A DNA stretch of 64,000 bases from Paracoccus saliphilus (GTDB lineage: Bacteria; Pseudomonadota; Alphaproteobacteria; Rhodobacterales; Rhodobacteraceae): contig NZ_CP067140.1 in NCBI RefSeq assembly GCF_028553805.1, positions 3,410,001 to 3,474,000 of the forward strand. Direction: 5' to 3'. Numbering within the stretch: position 1 is the stretch's first letter; each line of letters starts with the position of its first letter. The position numbers and the translations under genes are program-made. The notes beneath the pieces were generated by a model. It did no database searches. It was not told the origin of the DNA and saw nothing but the letters and a program-made list of their open reading frames with translations. Positions 37,069 through 46,767 of this stretch are shown piece by piece.

Positions 37069-38712
37069 CCCGTTTTCCGATGCCATCATCGCGAAACTGT
37101 CGATCTGCGCCCTGCCCCAATATTTCGCAAAAGCGGGGTGCGGGACATCGCTGGACAACAGCTCTCCGGGCTTGAGCCAGTCATACAGGCTGGCCGCCGA
37201 CCTGACCTCGCGCGGGCTGGTGCGGATCATCAGGTGATGGGGCGTGAACTCGTCCGGATGCCGTAACCCCGAGCTTTCACAGGCTTCTTGCAGCGCGTGC
37301 ATGGTGCCGTTGTGGAACCGGGCCGCGCGTTTCGCCTTGTCCGGCACGACCAGCGCCCGGTAACGGTCGCGATCCTGCGTGGTGATGCCGGTCGGGCATT
37401 TACCGGTGTGGCAGGCCTGCGCCTGGATGCAACCGATGGCGAACATGAAACCGCGCGCCATGTTCACCCCATCCGCCCCCAATGCCGAGATCCGGCAGAT
37501 GTCGAAAGCGGTGATGATCTTGGCCGAGGCAATCAGCTTGATCCGATCACGAATATCCAGCCCAACCAACGTGTTATGCACCAGCATCAGGCCTTCGCGC
37601 AGCGGTGCCCCCTTGTGATCGGCGAATTCGACCGGCGCCGCGCCGGTGCCCCCCTCGCCGCCATCCACGGTGATGAAATCGGGGGTGATGCCCGTCTCGC
37701 GAAAGGCCTTGGCCATGGCGAACCATTCCCAAGGATGCCCCACGCAAAGCTTGATGCCCACCGGCTTGCCGCCCGAGAGGTCGCGCAGCTGGCGAATGAA
37801 TTCGCAAAGCTCTCTTGGCGTCGAAAAAACAGAGTGCGAAGAAGGGCTTATGCAATCCTCACCCACGGGAATCCCGCGTGCCTCGGCAATCGCCTCGGTC
37901 ACTTTTGGCCCCGGCAGGATGCCGCCATGGCCGGGCTTGGCGCCCTGGCTCAGCTTGATCTCGATCATCTTCACCGCATCACCCGCGGCGGTCTCAGAAA
38001 ACCGTTCGGGATTGAAACTGCCATCGGGATGCCGGCACCCGAAATAGCCCGAGCCGATCTGCCAGACCAAATCCCCTCCCATCCTGTGAAACCGCGAGAT
38101 CGAGCCTTCGCCGGTCGTATGCGCGAAACCGCCCGCCTTGGCCGCGCGGTTCAGCGCCTCGATCGCATTGGGTGACAGCGCACCATAGGACATGCCCGAG
38201 ATGTTCACGACCGAACTGTCATAGGGCTGCGTGCAGTCCGGCCCTCCGACGCGAATGCGAAAATCCTGATTTTCCAGATGGGTAGTCGCCAGTGAATGGT
38301 TCAGCCATTCGTATCCGTCGCCATAGACATCGCGCAGCGTGCCAAAGGGCCGCACGCCCTCGATCCCCTTCGCACGGCGATACACCACGGCACGCTGCTC
38401 GCGCGAGAAAGGCGTTTCGTCATGATCGTCCTCGACGAAATATTGCCGGATCTCAGGGCGGAAATGCTCCAGCAGATAGCGCATCCTCGAAGCCAGCGGG
38501 TAATTCCGCATCAAGGCGTGGCTCGTCTGGCTCAGGTCATAAATCCCCATGCAGGTTCCGGCGAGCCCCAGAACCGCCAGCAGAACGCCCAGGATCGGCG
38601 CTATCGCGATCAGGGCAAGCCCCAGGGGCACCATCAGAATTGCAATGACAAAAGGCAGATAACGCTCGTAATACCGAGCACGTTCGACCGCGCTTGTAAT
38701 TTTCAGTCGCAT
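37066..38712 (-). CDS. FMN-binding glutamate synthase-family protein, membrane anchored
   Basis: 548 residues. Two hydrophobic segments (about 20-60: LPFVIAILMVPLGLALIAIAPILG, VLLAVLGLAGTCMGIY) precede a GltB central/FMN TIM-barrel domain. SGMSYGALSPNAIEALNRAAKAGG, GYFGCRHPDGSFN, KPGHGGILPGPKV, VDGGEGGTGAAP and CIQAQACHTGKCPTGITTQD (the 3Fe-4S cysteines) are all family signatures. No glutaminase domain is present, so it is not a complete glutamate synthase and its substrate is unknown. GGGAGGAG precedes the ATG at 38712. Confidence 0.88.
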   Translation of the reverse strand: MRLKITSAVERARYYERYLPFVIAILMVPLGLALIAIAPILGVLLAVLGLAGTCMGIYDLSQTSHALMRNYPLASRMRYLLEHFRPEIRQYFVEDDHDETPFSREQRAVVYRRAKGIEGVRPFGTLRDVYGDGYEWLNHSLATTHLENQDFRIRVGGPDCTQPYDSSVVNISGMSYGALSPNAIEALNRAAKAGGFAHTTGEGSISRFHRMGGDLVWQIGSGYFGCRHPDGSFNPERFSETAAGDAVKMIEIKLSQGAKPGHGGILPGPKVTEAIAEARGIPVGEDCISPSSHSVFSTPRELCEFIRQLRDLSGGKPVGIKLCVGHPWEWFAMAKAFRETGITPDFITVDGGEGGTGAAPVEFADHKGAPLREGLMLVHNTLVGLDIRDRIKLIASAKIITAFDICRISALGADGVNMARGFMFAIGCIQAQACHTGKCPTGITTQDRDRYRALVVPDKAKRAARFHNGTMHALQEACESSGLRHPDEFTPHHLMIRTSPREVRSAASLYDWLKPGELLSSDVPHPAFAKYWGRAQIDSFAMMASENG

Positions 38713-38779
38713 GGTCTCCTCCCGTTTACACCCCAAGCATGACTCAGAGCCGGGCAGAGATTAAGCAAAAACCGGTATT

Positions 38780-40189
38780 TCAGCTGGAAATAGGTAATAT
38801 TGCTCCCGGATTCATGATGCCCGCGGGATCGAGCGCCCGCTTGATCGCCCGCATCGCGGCCAGCCGCGCGGGATCTCCCCAACGCGCCAGATCATCGGTT
38901 TTCAGGCGGCCAACACCATGCTCCGCCGAGAACGAACCGCCACGAGTCACGACCATCTCGTGAATGCGATAGGACAGGTCGCGACGGATATCATCATACT
39001 CGTCGCGATGCCGTCCCTGGGCCGGGAACAGGTTGTAATGCAGGTTCCCGTCGCCCAGATGGCCAAAGCAGTTGATCCGCAGATCGCCCTGCTCGGCCAG
39101 CATCTTCCCGGCATCGCGGATGAACCCGGCGATCTCGGACAGGGGCAGGCTGATATCGTGGCTGGCGATCGCCCCGACGGCACGGTTCGCCTCGGGGATA
39201 TGTTCGCGCAGGTTCCAGAACTCCCCGGCCTGCTGTCCCGATTGCGCGATCACGCCATCGCTGACCAGCCCGGCCTCTGCCCCCGCGACAAAAAGGTCTT
39301 CCAGCGCCGTATCGGCCTGCAATCCGGCGGGAAGCCCGACCTCGACCAGCGCCGTCCAGTCCGGGCGCGTATCGAAGGGCTGCCGGATTTGCGGGAAATG
39401 CTCGGACAGGAATTCCAGCCCCTGCCCCGAGATCAGCTCGAACGCGGTCACGCCCCCGGCCATGCGGGATTGCGCCAGGGACAGCAGTTGCAAGGCAGCC
39501 TCCGGACTGTCCACGACCAGCATCGCCACCCCGGTCTCAGCCGGAACCGGGGCAAGCACCAGCGATGCCGCCGTGATGATCCCCAAGGTTCCTTCTGCGC
39601 CGATCAGCAGATCCCGCAGGTCGTAACCGGTATTATCCTTACGCAACCGTTTGAGATCATGCATGATCTCGCCCGAAGGCAGCACCGCCTCGATCCCCAG
39701 GCACAGCGCCCGCGCATTGCCATGGCGCAGCACGTTGACACCGCCCGCATTGGTCGACAACACCCCGCCTATCTGCGCCGTCCCCTGCGCCGCCAGCGAC
39801 AGCGGGAATTGCCGTCCGGCCTCGGCCGCCGCGTCGCGCGCCTGCTGCAATGTCGCGCCGGCCTCGGCCAGCATCACGCCCTCATTGGCGTAAACCCCGC
39901 GGATCGCCGTCATTCGCTCCAACGACAGGATCAGCGGGGCGGGGCCATCGGACATCACCTGTCCGCCGACCAGTCCGGTGCCGCCGCCGCGCGGGACGAT
40001 GGGCACAAGCATTTCCGCACAGGCGCACACGACCGCCGCCGCCTCCTCGACATCGCGCGGCGCAGCGATCAGCCCGGCCTGCCCGAGAAAACGCCCCCTC
40101 GGCTCTTCGAGATAGGACGGAGAGAGGTCACGCAGAATGCCTTCGGGAAGCCGCTTTGCCAGCTTTTCATCGGCGGGGTTCAGGGTCAT
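38780..40189 (-). CDS. FAD-binding oxidase (D-2-hydroxyacid dehydrogenase / GlcD family)
   Basis: 469 residues of the vanillyl-alcohol oxidase flavoprotein family. IVPRGGGTGLVGGQVMSDG is the FAD pyrophosphate loop, GGVLSTNAGGVNVLRHGNARA and LIGAEGTLGIITAASL complete the PCMH domain. The C-terminal half has GHLGDGNLHYN with metal-ligand histidine, HGVGRLKTDDL and ALDPAGIMNPGAIL. Relatives oxidise D-lactate, glycolate or D-2-hydroxyglutarate; the exact substrate is not evident. It may be the last gene of the large minus-strand block; 30 bases separate it from the acetyltransferase. Confidence 0.9.
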   Translation of the reverse strand: MTLNPADEKLAKRLPEGILRDLSPSYLEEPRGRFLGQAGLIAAPRDVEEAAAVVCACAEMLVPIVPRGGGTGLVGGQVMSDGPAPLILSLERMTAIRGVYANEGVMLAEAGATLQQARDAAAEAGRQFPLSLAAQGTAQIGGVLSTNAGGVNVLRHGNARALCLGIEAVLPSGEIMHDLKRLRKDNTGYDLRDLLIGAEGTLGIITAASLVLAPVPAETGVAMLVVDSPEAALQLLSLAQSRMAGGVTAFELISGQGLEFLSEHFPQIRQPFDTRPDWTALVEVGLPAGLQADTALEDLFVAGAEAGLVSDGVIAQSGQQAGEFWNLREHIPEANRAVGAIASHDISLPLSEIAGFIRDAGKMLAEQGDLRINCFGHLGDGNLHYNLFPAQGRHRDEYDDIRRDLSYRIHEMVVTRGGSFSAEHGVGRLKTDDLARWGDPARLAAMRAIKRALDPAGIMNPGAILPISS

Positions 40190-40219
40190 GACTGCATACT
40201 CCTCTTTGCCGCCGGCAGG

Positions 40220-40801
40220 TCACCGCGCTTCGCTGCGCCCTCGCCGATCGCTTCGCAGGTTGGCGTAAAGCACATGGTTTCGCCAGCGCCCATTGATCTG
40301 CAGATAGCTTTGCGCGACTCCTTCATATTTGAAACCCGACCGCTCCAGCACTCCCCGTGAAGCGGCGTTTTCCGGCAGGCAGGCGGCCTCGATCCGGGAC
40401 AGGTCAAGCGTGGTGAAGGCGTGATGCACCAGCACCCCGATCGCCTCGCGCATATAGCCCTGACGCGCAAAGGGCTTCCCGATCCAATAGCCGATGGTCC
40501 CGGTCTGTGCGGGACCACGGCGAATATTGTCCAGCGTGATCGCCCCCAGCAGTACCCCGTCGCGGCGCAGCAGGAACAGCGGCAGGGCCGTGCCCCCCTT
40601 GCTCGCCCGTGCGGCCCAGTAGACGCGGTTGGTAAAACTCTTGCGCGTCAGGTGATCGGGGGACCAGACCGGCTCCCACGGAGTCAGGAAATCGCGGCTT
40701 TCGATGCGCAGCGCCGACCAGGCGTTGAAATCCGAATGGGCGGGAAGCCGCAACACGATCCGCTCGGCTTCCAGCCGGACGGGGCGCCGCCGCAAGAACA
40801 T
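40220..40801 (-). CDS. GNAT acetyltransferase, RimJ/RimL-like
   Basis: 193 residues. RLEAERIVLRLPAHSDFNAWSALRIESRDFLTPWEPVW is the RimJ/L N-terminus. IGYWIGKPFARQGYMREAIGVLVHHAF holds the acetyl-CoA-binding loop, and IEAACLPENAASRGVLERSGFKYEG is the conserved C-terminal stretch. RimJ acetylates ribosomal protein S5, but many homologues act elsewhere, so the target is open. It overlaps the M16 peptidase gene by one base. Confidence 0.88.
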   Translation of the reverse strand: MFLRRRPVRLEAERIVLRLPAHSDFNAWSALRIESRDFLTPWEPVWSPDHLTRKSFTNRVYWAARASKGGTALPLFLLRRDGVLLGAITLDNIRRGPAQTGTIGYWIGKPFARQGYMREAIGVLVHHAFTTLDLSRIEAACLPENAASRGVLERSGFKYEGVAQSYLQINGRWRNHVLYANLRSDRRGRSEAR

Positions 40802-42075
40802 CAGGCGGCAAGCCGTTCTGCCAGCGCCTCACGCGAGGGCGCCTGATCTACGGGACCGTAAAGCGCAAGCGCCGGGCGGGACTGACCGATCAGACGTTCG
40901 GCATGGGCGCGGACATCGGCAAGGCTGACCGAAGCGATCCGCTCGGCCACTTCGGCAGGGTCCATCACCCTACCCCAGATCGCCAGAACCCGCGCAATCC
41001 GCTCGGCCTGAGCCGAAGGACTTTCCAGCCCCATCAGCAACCCGGCACGCAATTGCGCCTTGGCGCGTGCTACCTCGGTCTCCGAGATATCCCCGGCGGC
41101 CCGCCTGATCTCGTCGATGGTGAGGTTGGCCAGATCGGCGACATCCTCTCCCCCGGTTCCCGCGTAGATCGTCATCATGCCGGTATCGTCGTGGAACCCG
41201 GATTGCGCGAAGATCGTATAGCACAGCCCGCGCTCTTCCCGGATTTTCTGGAACAGCCGCGAGGACATGCCGCCGCCAAGCGCGGCCGAAAATATCTGCG
41301 CTGCATAGAAATCCGGTGCGAGATAACCCGGCCCTTCCAACGCCATGGCGAAATGGGCCTGCTCCAGTTTCTTGACATGCCGCACCTCGCGCCCCTGCCA
41401 GACCGCGCCCTCGCGTGGGGCTTGCAGGATCGGGGCCAGATGCCCGAACGCGGCCTCGGCGAGCCGCACCATGCGATCATGATCGACGGCACCCGCAGCG
41501 GCCACCACCATCTGGCCGGGACCGTAATTCTCGGCGACGAAACTGGCCAGATCGGTGCGGCCAAAGCTGCTGACCCGCTCTGCCGGGCCAAGGATCGGCC
41601 GGCCGATGGCCTGATCGGGATAGGCGGCCTCTTGCAGCCAGTCGAAGATCACGTCGTCGGGCGTGTCCAGAGACTGCCCGATTTCCTGCAGGATCACGCC
41701 GCGCTCAACCTCGATCTCGCGCTGGTCGAAGACCGGGTTCAAGACGATGTCCGAAATCACGTCGAAGGCCAGATCGACATCATCCTCGAGCACCCGGACG
41801 TAATAGGCGGTCGCGTCGCGCGAGGTATAGGCGTTGATGAAACCGCCCACATCCTCGATCGCCTCGGCGATCTGCAGGGCGCTGCGGGTCTTGGTCCCCT
41901 TGAATGCCATATGCTCCAGGAAATGAGCAACGCCGTTCTGTTCAACCCGTTCATTCCGTCCACCCGCGCTAACCCATACGCCCAGAGCCGTGGAATGCAG
42001 GCCCGGCATGTTTCGTGTCGCGATACGCAGCCCGTTGGGCAGGGTCGTCAGGCGCAAATGAGGGTCGGTGGTCAA
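40801..42075 (-). CDS. M16-family zinc metallopeptidase (processing peptidase type)
   Basis: 424 residues. The inverted zinc motif HFLEH is at 51-55 (His51, Glu54, His55) with the distal glutamate in EIEVERGVILQEIGQSLD. GLPN-like LPNGLRIAT and AALGGGMSSRLFQKIREERGLCY are further pitrilysin signatures. The size matches the single-unit, mitochondrial-processing-peptidase-like group encoded beside thrC in many alphaproteobacteria. The cellular substrate is unknown. It overlaps thrC by four bases. Confidence 0.93.
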   Translation of the reverse strand: MTTDPHLRLTTLPNGLRIATRNMPGLHSTALGVWVSAGGRNERVEQNGVAHFLEHMAFKGTKTRSALQIAEAIEDVGGFINAYTSRDATAYYVRVLEDDVDLAFDVISDIVLNPVFDQREIEVERGVILQEIGQSLDTPDDVIFDWLQEAAYPDQAIGRPILGPAERVSSFGRTDLASFVAENYGPGQMVVAAAGAVDHDRMVRLAEAAFGHLAPILQAPREGAVWQGREVRHVKKLEQAHFAMALEGPGYLAPDFYAAQIFSAALGGGMSSRLFQKIREERGLCYTIFAQSGFHDDTGMMTIYAGTGGEDVADLANLTIDEIRRAAGDISETEVARAKAQLRAGLLMGLESPSAQAERIARVLAIWGRVMDPAEVAERIASVSLADVRAHAERLIGQSRPALALYGPVDQAPSREALAERLAA

Positions 42076-43454
42076 TTGGTTCTCCGTTCCAGGATCAGCG
42101 ATTTCAGCGCGTTTACATCATTTTCAACGCGAGTCACAGTTTCGGGCAAGTCGAACAGGTTCGCCATATGCGGGGGCAGGTCCGGACGAACGCCCACCGC
42201 CCGCTCGACCGCGTCGGGGAATTTCGCGGGATGCGCGGTGGCCAGGGTCACCATCGGCACGCCGGGCTCGATATTTTGTCGCGCGACCGCAGCCCCGATG
42301 GCGCTGTGTGGGCACAGCACCTCTCCGGTTTCCTCGCGGATGGTGCGGATCATCGCCAGCGTCTCGTCCTCGGACACCCGGCCCGAGACATATAGCTCGC
42401 GCAGCGCCTGCAAGGCGCCCTGGCTGATCGTGAAGCCGCCCGCTTTCAACTCGTCCATGATCTGGCGGATCGCCCCTGCATCCTTGCCATAGGCCAGGTA
42501 CAGCGCCCGCTCGAAATTGGAGCTGACCTGGATATCCATCGAGGGCGAGATCGAGGGCTCGACGGTGCCGATCCGGTATTCGCCGGTGGTCAGGGCCCGG
42601 TGCAGGATGTCGTTCTGGTTCGTTGCCACGATCAGCCGACGGATCGGCAGCCCCATCTCGCGGGCAAAAGACCCTGCCAGGATGTCGCCGAAATTGCCGG
42701 TCGGAACGGTGAAATCCACTTCGCGATGCGGGGCGCCAAGGCTGACTGCCGAGGAGAAATAGTAGACGATCTGAGCCACCACCCGCGCCCAGTTGATGCT
42801 GTTCACACCCGCCAAGCCGACCTGATCGCGAAAATCATGGTCGTTGAACAGATCCTTCAGCCGCGCCTGGCAATCGTCGAAATGCCCGTCCACGGCCAGC
42901 GCGTGGACATTGGCGGCGTCCGGCGTGGTCATTTGCCGCCGCTGAACCTCGCTGACACGGCCATGCGGGAACATGATGAACACATCGACATTGTCGATAC
43001 CCTTGAACGCCTCGATCGCGGCCGAGCCGGTATCGCCCGACGTCGCGCCCACGATGGTGATGCGCTGCCCGGACCGCTTCAGCGCGATCTCGAAGAGCTG
43101 CGCGATCAGTTGCATCGCGAAATCCTTGAAGGCCAGCGTCGGGCCGTGGAACAGCTCCAGCAGGTGATGGCCCGGGGCAAGTTGCTTTAAGGGCGCGCGG
43201 GCAGCATGGGCAATCCGGGCATATGCCCGGTCAATTGCGCCACGCAGCTCATCCTCGGTGAAGCAATCGCCGGTATAGGGGCGAATGACGCGATAGGCGA
43301 CCTCTTCATAAGGCAGCCCCTCCAGCGCAGAGATATCGTCCATGACCGGAACGGTTTCGGGCAGATAAAGCCCGCCATCGCGCGCCAGCCCCGACAGCAT
43401 CGCCTGCTCAAAGTTCAAAACCGGGGCTTCTCCCCGCGTCGAGACGTAACGCAT
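42072..43454 (-). CDS. thrC: Threonine synthase
   Basis: 460 residues, a fold-type II PLP enzyme. GPTLAFKDFAMQLIAQLFE contains the Schiff-base lysine, ITIVGATSGDTGSAAIEAFKG is the phosphate-binding stretch, and MRYVSTRGEAP opens the protein as in the ThrC1 subfamily. It converts O-phospho-L-homoserine to threonine. It ends inside the M16 peptidase start and begins ten bases after surf1, so it shares the cta-to-peptidase transcription unit. Confidence 0.96.
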   Translation of the reverse strand: MRYVSTRGEAPVLNFEQAMLSGLARDGGLYLPETVPVMDDISALEGLPYEEVAYRVIRPYTGDCFTEDELRGAIDRAYARIAHAARAPLKQLAPGHHLLELFHGPTLAFKDFAMQLIAQLFEIALKRSGQRITIVGATSGDTGSAAIEAFKGIDNVDVFIMFPHGRVSEVQRRQMTTPDAANVHALAVDGHFDDCQARLKDLFNDHDFRDQVGLAGVNSINWARVVAQIVYYFSSAVSLGAPHREVDFTVPTGNFGDILAGSFAREMGLPIRRLIVATNQNDILHRALTTGEYRIGTVEPSISPSMDIQVSSNFERALYLAYGKDAGAIRQIMDELKAGGFTISQGALQALRELYVSGRVSEDETLAMIRTIREETGEVLCPHSAIGAAVARQNIEPGVPMVTLATAHPAKFPDAVERAVGVRPDLPPHMANLFDLPETVTRVENDVNALKSLILERRTN

Positions 43455-43464
43455 CGCCGATCCT

Positions 43465-44136
43465 TCAATATGTCCGCTGCCTGATACGCCAGATCAGCGC
43501 GGCTGTCATCCCTGCCCATACAGCGGCGATCATGAACCATTGCACGGCATAGGACAGGTGGTTGTTCGGGATCCCCTCGATGGCGACGGGGATGGGCTCA
43601 ACCCCTTGCGCATCGCCTTCGACAAAGCTGGCGACGACAAGGACAGGTTGGGTCTCGAGCGCTTCGGCCATGGCGGGGACATCGCGGGCGAACCAGATAT
43701 TCTCGTCAAGGTTCGGCGCCGGGGTCGAGCCGCTCTTCTCGTCCGGCCAGTGCAGGTTGCCGCGGACGTTCAGCCGGACCGGGCCACGTTCGAGATGACG
43801 CGCCTCTTGCGGGACGAAGCCGCGGTCCACCATGATCTCCCGCCCGTCATCGGTGATGAAGCGCGAGACGACCTGGTAGCCGCCGCCCTGCTCCTTGGTA
43901 TGGGACAGCAGGTCGATCTCGTCGCCCGTCGTGGTCCCGCTGACCGTGACCGGCATGTATTTCATCGATGGATCGACCTGCGCGGGCAAGGGCATGGCGG
44001 GGGCGTCGATCTGCGCCTGGATCTCGGCCAGCATCCCCTCTTTCCACGCCATCCGCTGCAATTGCCAGATGCCAAGGCCGATCAGGATGGCACAGCCGAC
44101 CACGCCAAGGATCAGGGGAAAGAGATAGCGGCGCAT
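43465..44136 (-). CDS. surf1: SURF1-family cytochrome oxidase assembly protein
   Basis: 223 residues with a transmembrane helix at each end (YLFPLILGVVGCAILIGLGIWQLQRMAWK, and NNHLSYAVQWFMIAAVWAGMTAALI). GIWQLQRMAWKE and NHLSYAVQWF are the SURF1 signatures, with a periplasmic domain between (IMVDRGFVP). SURF1 helps insert haem a into oxidase subunit I. I chose the ATG at 44136, since the preceding in-frame TTG at 44172 adds no family-like sequence; the ribosome site is weak at both. Confidence 0.92.
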   Translation of the reverse strand: MRRYLFPLILGVVGCAILIGLGIWQLQRMAWKEGMLAEIQAQIDAPAMPLPAQVDPSMKYMPVTVSGTTTGDEIDLLSHTKEQGGGYQVVSRFITDDGREIMVDRGFVPQEARHLERGPVRLNVRGNLHWPDEKSGSTPAPNLDENIWFARDVPAMAEALETQPVLVVASFVEGDAQGVEPIPVAIEGIPNNHLSYAVQWFMIAAVWAGMTAALIWRIRQRTY

Positions 44137-44225
44137 GGGAGATGGAAAGCCTTCGATGCGGGCAAAACCCAAATGAAAACGCGCGGGAATTCGACCCGCG
44201 CGTCACGCTATTACCGGTGGGGAGA

Positions 44226-45026
44226 TCAGCTTCCCCAGATATAGATCACGGCAAAGAGGAACAGCCAGACCACATCGACGAAGTGCCAATACCATGCAGC
44301 AGCCTCGAATCCGACATGCTGTTCCTGGGTCATCTGCCCTTTATTGAAGCGGATCAGGCAGACCAGCAGGAAGATCGTCCCGATGATGACATGCAGACCG
44401 TGGAAACCGGTCGCCAGGAAGAACGCCCCGGCATAGGCGGTGTCGGACAGGCCGAACTGCGCATGGCTGTATTCATAGGCCTGTAGCACGGTAAAGAATG
44501 CGCCAAGCACAACCGCGACGATCAGGCCGTTGATGGTGGTCTTGCGGTCGCCCTCATGCACCCAGGCATGGTGAGCCCAGGTCACGGCGACGCCTGACAG
44601 CAGCAGGATCAGCGTGTTGATGAAGGGCAGATGCCAGGGATCGAAGGTCACGATCCCTTCGGGCGGCCAGACACCATCCTTGAGCGGGCTTTCCGGGCCC
44701 ATCGGGTACATCGCGTTCTTGATGAAATTCCAGAACCAGGCGACGAAGAACATCACTTCGGAAATGATGAACAGGAGGAAGCCGTATTGCAGCCCGATGC
44801 GAACGACCGGAGTATGATCGCCAGTCTCGCCTTCGCGGATCACGTCGGCCCACCAGCTATACATGACATAGAGGACGCCGGTAAAGCCGATCAGGAACAT
44901 CCAGGGGCCGCGTTCCTGCATCCACATCACGGCGCCGAACAGCATGATGAAGGCCGAAACCGCGCCAATGAAGGGCCAGATGGAGGGCGGAAGAATATGA
45001 TAGTCGTGGTTCTTTGCGTGCGCCAT
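44226..45026 (-). CDS. ctaE: Cytochrome c oxidase subunit III
   Basis: 266 residues, seven helices. [33 protein letters not shown] is the Paracoccus-type N-terminus. [56 protein letters not shown] and [16 protein letters not shown] are invariant COX3 stretches. It stabilises subunit I of the aa3 oxidase in the cytoplasmic membrane. It lies between ctaG and surf1 in the usual order. Confidence 0.97.
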   Translation of the reverse strand: MAHAKNHDYHILPPSIWPFIGAVSAFIMLFGAVMWMQERGPWMFLIGFTGVLYVMYSWWADVIREGETGDHTPVVRIGLQYGFLLFIISEVMFFVAWFWNFIKNAMYPMGPESPLKDGVWPPEGIVTFDPWHLPFINTLILLLSGVAVTWAHHAWVHEGDRKTTINGLIVAVVLGAFFTVLQAYEYSHAQFGLSDTAYAGAFFLATGFHGLHVIIGTIFLLVCLIRFNKGQMTQEQHVGFEAAAWYWHFVDVVWLFLFAVIYIWGS

Positions 45027-45052
45027 ATGTGAGTCCCCGTCGGCTCCTCAGA

Positions 45053-45616
45053 TCAGTTGACGTTATTCGCCGGGACCGCGTCAAGCGCGGCCTGCTTCGG
45101 CTCGGTCCGGTGGAAAGTGTAGGACAGGGTAATGTCCCGCACCCAGCTTGCATCCCGATCCTCCAGAAGATCGGGATCGACATAGAAATTGACCGGCATC
45201 TCGACCCGTTCACCGGGCTTCAGAGTCTGCTCGGTAAAGCAGAAGCACTGGATCTTGCTGAAATAATATCCCGCCACCTCGGGCGCGACGTTATAGCTGG
45301 CGGTGCCGGTGATCGTCTCGTCGGTATTGTTGACGGCCTCGTAATAGGCCATCGCGTTGTCGCCGATCTTGACATCCATCTTGGCCTGCATCGGGCGGAA
45401 GGTCCAACCCAGATCCTCGTCCACATTGGCATCGAAACGGACCCGGACGACCTCTTCCAACACCTCGTCGGGCGCGGCGGTCGAAACCTGCGTGGTGCCG
45501 CCAAAGCCGGTGACGCTGCAAAACCAGCTATAGAAGGGCACTGCCGCCCAAGCCAGCGCGCCCATCGTCAGCACGACGCCCACCAAGCCCAGAACGGTGC
45601 GGGATTCGCGGCTCAT
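45053..45616 (-). CDS. ctaG: Cytochrome c oxidase assembly protein CtaG (Cox11)
   Basis: 187 residues. One N-terminal helix ([36 protein letters not shown]) with the first conserved cysteine, then a periplasmic Ig-like domain. The copper motif CFCFTEQ ([16 protein letters not shown]) supplies the paired cysteines that donate CuB to subunit I. A four-base ATGA overlap links it to the small upstream membrane protein. Confidence 0.96.
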   Translation of the reverse strand: MSRESRTVLGLVGVVLTMGALAWAAVPFYSWFCSVTGFGGTTQVSTAAPDEVLEEVVRVRFDANVDEDLGWTFRPMQAKMDVKIGDNAMAYYEAVNNTDETITGTASYNVAPEVAGYYFSKIQCFCFTEQTLKPGERVEMPVNFYVDPDLLEDRDASWVRDITLSYTFHRTEPKQAALDAVPANNVN

Positions 45617-45831
45617 TCGCTCACCTCTTCTTCGGCTACCGGTTCTTCCTGCGGTGTGATCGAAACGCGCGGCTGGTGATCATATGCTTCCATCATGTCG
45701 CCCTGCCGGACCTTGACCACCGTCAGGCCAAAGACCAGCGCGACGAAACCGGCCAGCACCAGCCCCAACCCCACATTGCGCGAGCGGCGGCGGCGGTGAA
45801 GTTCATGTTCGGTTTGTATCGACGTCACCAT
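45613..45831 (-). CDS. Small single-helix membrane protein between ctaB and ctaG
   Basis: 72 residues. [43 protein letters not shown] has a positive N-terminal stretch, one helix (about 20-42) and an acidic tail ([11 protein letters not shown]). A small protein in this position is common in alphaproteobacterial cta operons (CoxF-like); its role is uncertain. The ATG at 45831 has GGTGGG upstream and overlaps ctaB by seven bases. Confidence 0.8.
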   Translation of the reverse strand: MVTSIQTEHELHRRRRSRNVGLGLVLAGFVALVFGLTVVKVRQGDMMEAYDHQPRVSITPQEEPVAEEEVSE

Positions 45832-46742
45832 GTTCCCACCCAATTCTGGACCAGTAGTGCAAGGAAATGCAGGAACAGGTAATAAAGCGACAATTTGAAG
45901 ACCCGCTTCTCGACGGCATAATCATCGGCGATGGCTGTCTCTTCGTCACGGCGCATGACACGCCAGCCGCCCCAGATGAACATCGCGTTCAGCAGGATGG
46001 CCACGGCGAGATAGATCGGCCCGCCGACCGAGGTCAGTCCCAGCCAGATCGCGAATGGCGCAAGAACCAGTGTATAGCCGAAGATGTGGCGGCGCGTGAT
46101 CGCCCGGCCGTGGGTCACGGTCAGCATCGGTACGCCGGCCTTGTGATAGTCTTCCTTCATGAACAGCGCGAGCGCCCAGAAATGCGGTGGTGTCCAGAAA
46201 AATATCAGCGCGAACATCAGCAGGGATTCGATGCTGATGCCCCCGGTCGCGCAGGCCCAACCGATCATCGGAGGGAAGGCGCCTGCCGCACCGCCTATGA
46301 CGATATTCTGAGGGGTCCAGCGTTTCAGCCATATCGTATAGATGACGACATAGAAAAAGATCGTGAAGGCGAGAAAGCCAGCGGCGAACCAGTTCGCGGA
46401 GAGGCCCAGCATCATCACCGCGATAAGGGCAAGGCCAAGCCCCAGTCCCAACGCCTCGCCGCCCGTCACCCGGCCCGCCGGGATCGGGCGCTTTCGCGTG
46501 CGGTGCATGACCGCGTCGATATCGGCATCATACCACATGTTCAGCGCGCCAGAGGCCCCGCCGCCCAGGGCAATGAACAGAACAGAACAGAACGTCACGA
46601 ATGGATGCACGGCAACCGGCGCCACCCACAGCCCGACAAAGGCCGTGAACACCACCAGCGACATCACGCGAGGCTTCAGTAACGCGACATAATCGCGAAA
46701 TTCCGCCTCGGGGGCACTGTCATATGCGTGGGTATCAATCAT
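45825..46742 (-). CDS. ctaB: Protohaem IX farnesyltransferase (haem O synthase)
   Basis: 305 residues, an UbiA-superfamily enzyme with about nine helices. [21 protein letters not shown] is the N-terminus. The first Asp-rich motif is [23 protein letters not shown], and [24 protein letters not shown] is the COX10 signature. It farnesylates haem b to haem O, the precursor of haem a. Placed directly after ctaC and overlapping the small downstream gene. Confidence 0.96.
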   Translation of the reverse strand: MIDTHAYDSAPEAEFRDYVALLKPRVMSLVVFTAFVGLWVAPVAVHPFVTFCSVLFIALGGGASGALNMWYDADIDAVMHRTRKRPIPAGRVTGGEALGLGLGLALIAVMMLGLSANWFAAGFLAFTIFFYVVIYTIWLKRWTPQNIVIGGAAGAFPPMIGWACATGGISIESLLMFALIFFWTPPHFWALALFMKEDYHKAGVPMLTVTHGRAITRRHIFGYTLVLAPFAIWLGLTSVGGPIYLAVAILLNAMFIWGGWRVMRRDEETAIADDYAVEKRVFKLSLYYLFLHFLALLVQNWVGTW

Positions 46743-46767
46743 TCCTGCGCGTATCTGTAATGGCGGA

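Noticed and set aside
36869..37266. Cysteine-rich open frames across element B (and 15733-16264 across element A)
   Set aside because: Three frames give similar Cys-rich runs because TGTAC repeats encode them in any frame. The 11-bp period breaks the frame, and the match between A and B changes frame midway. There is no ribosome site.
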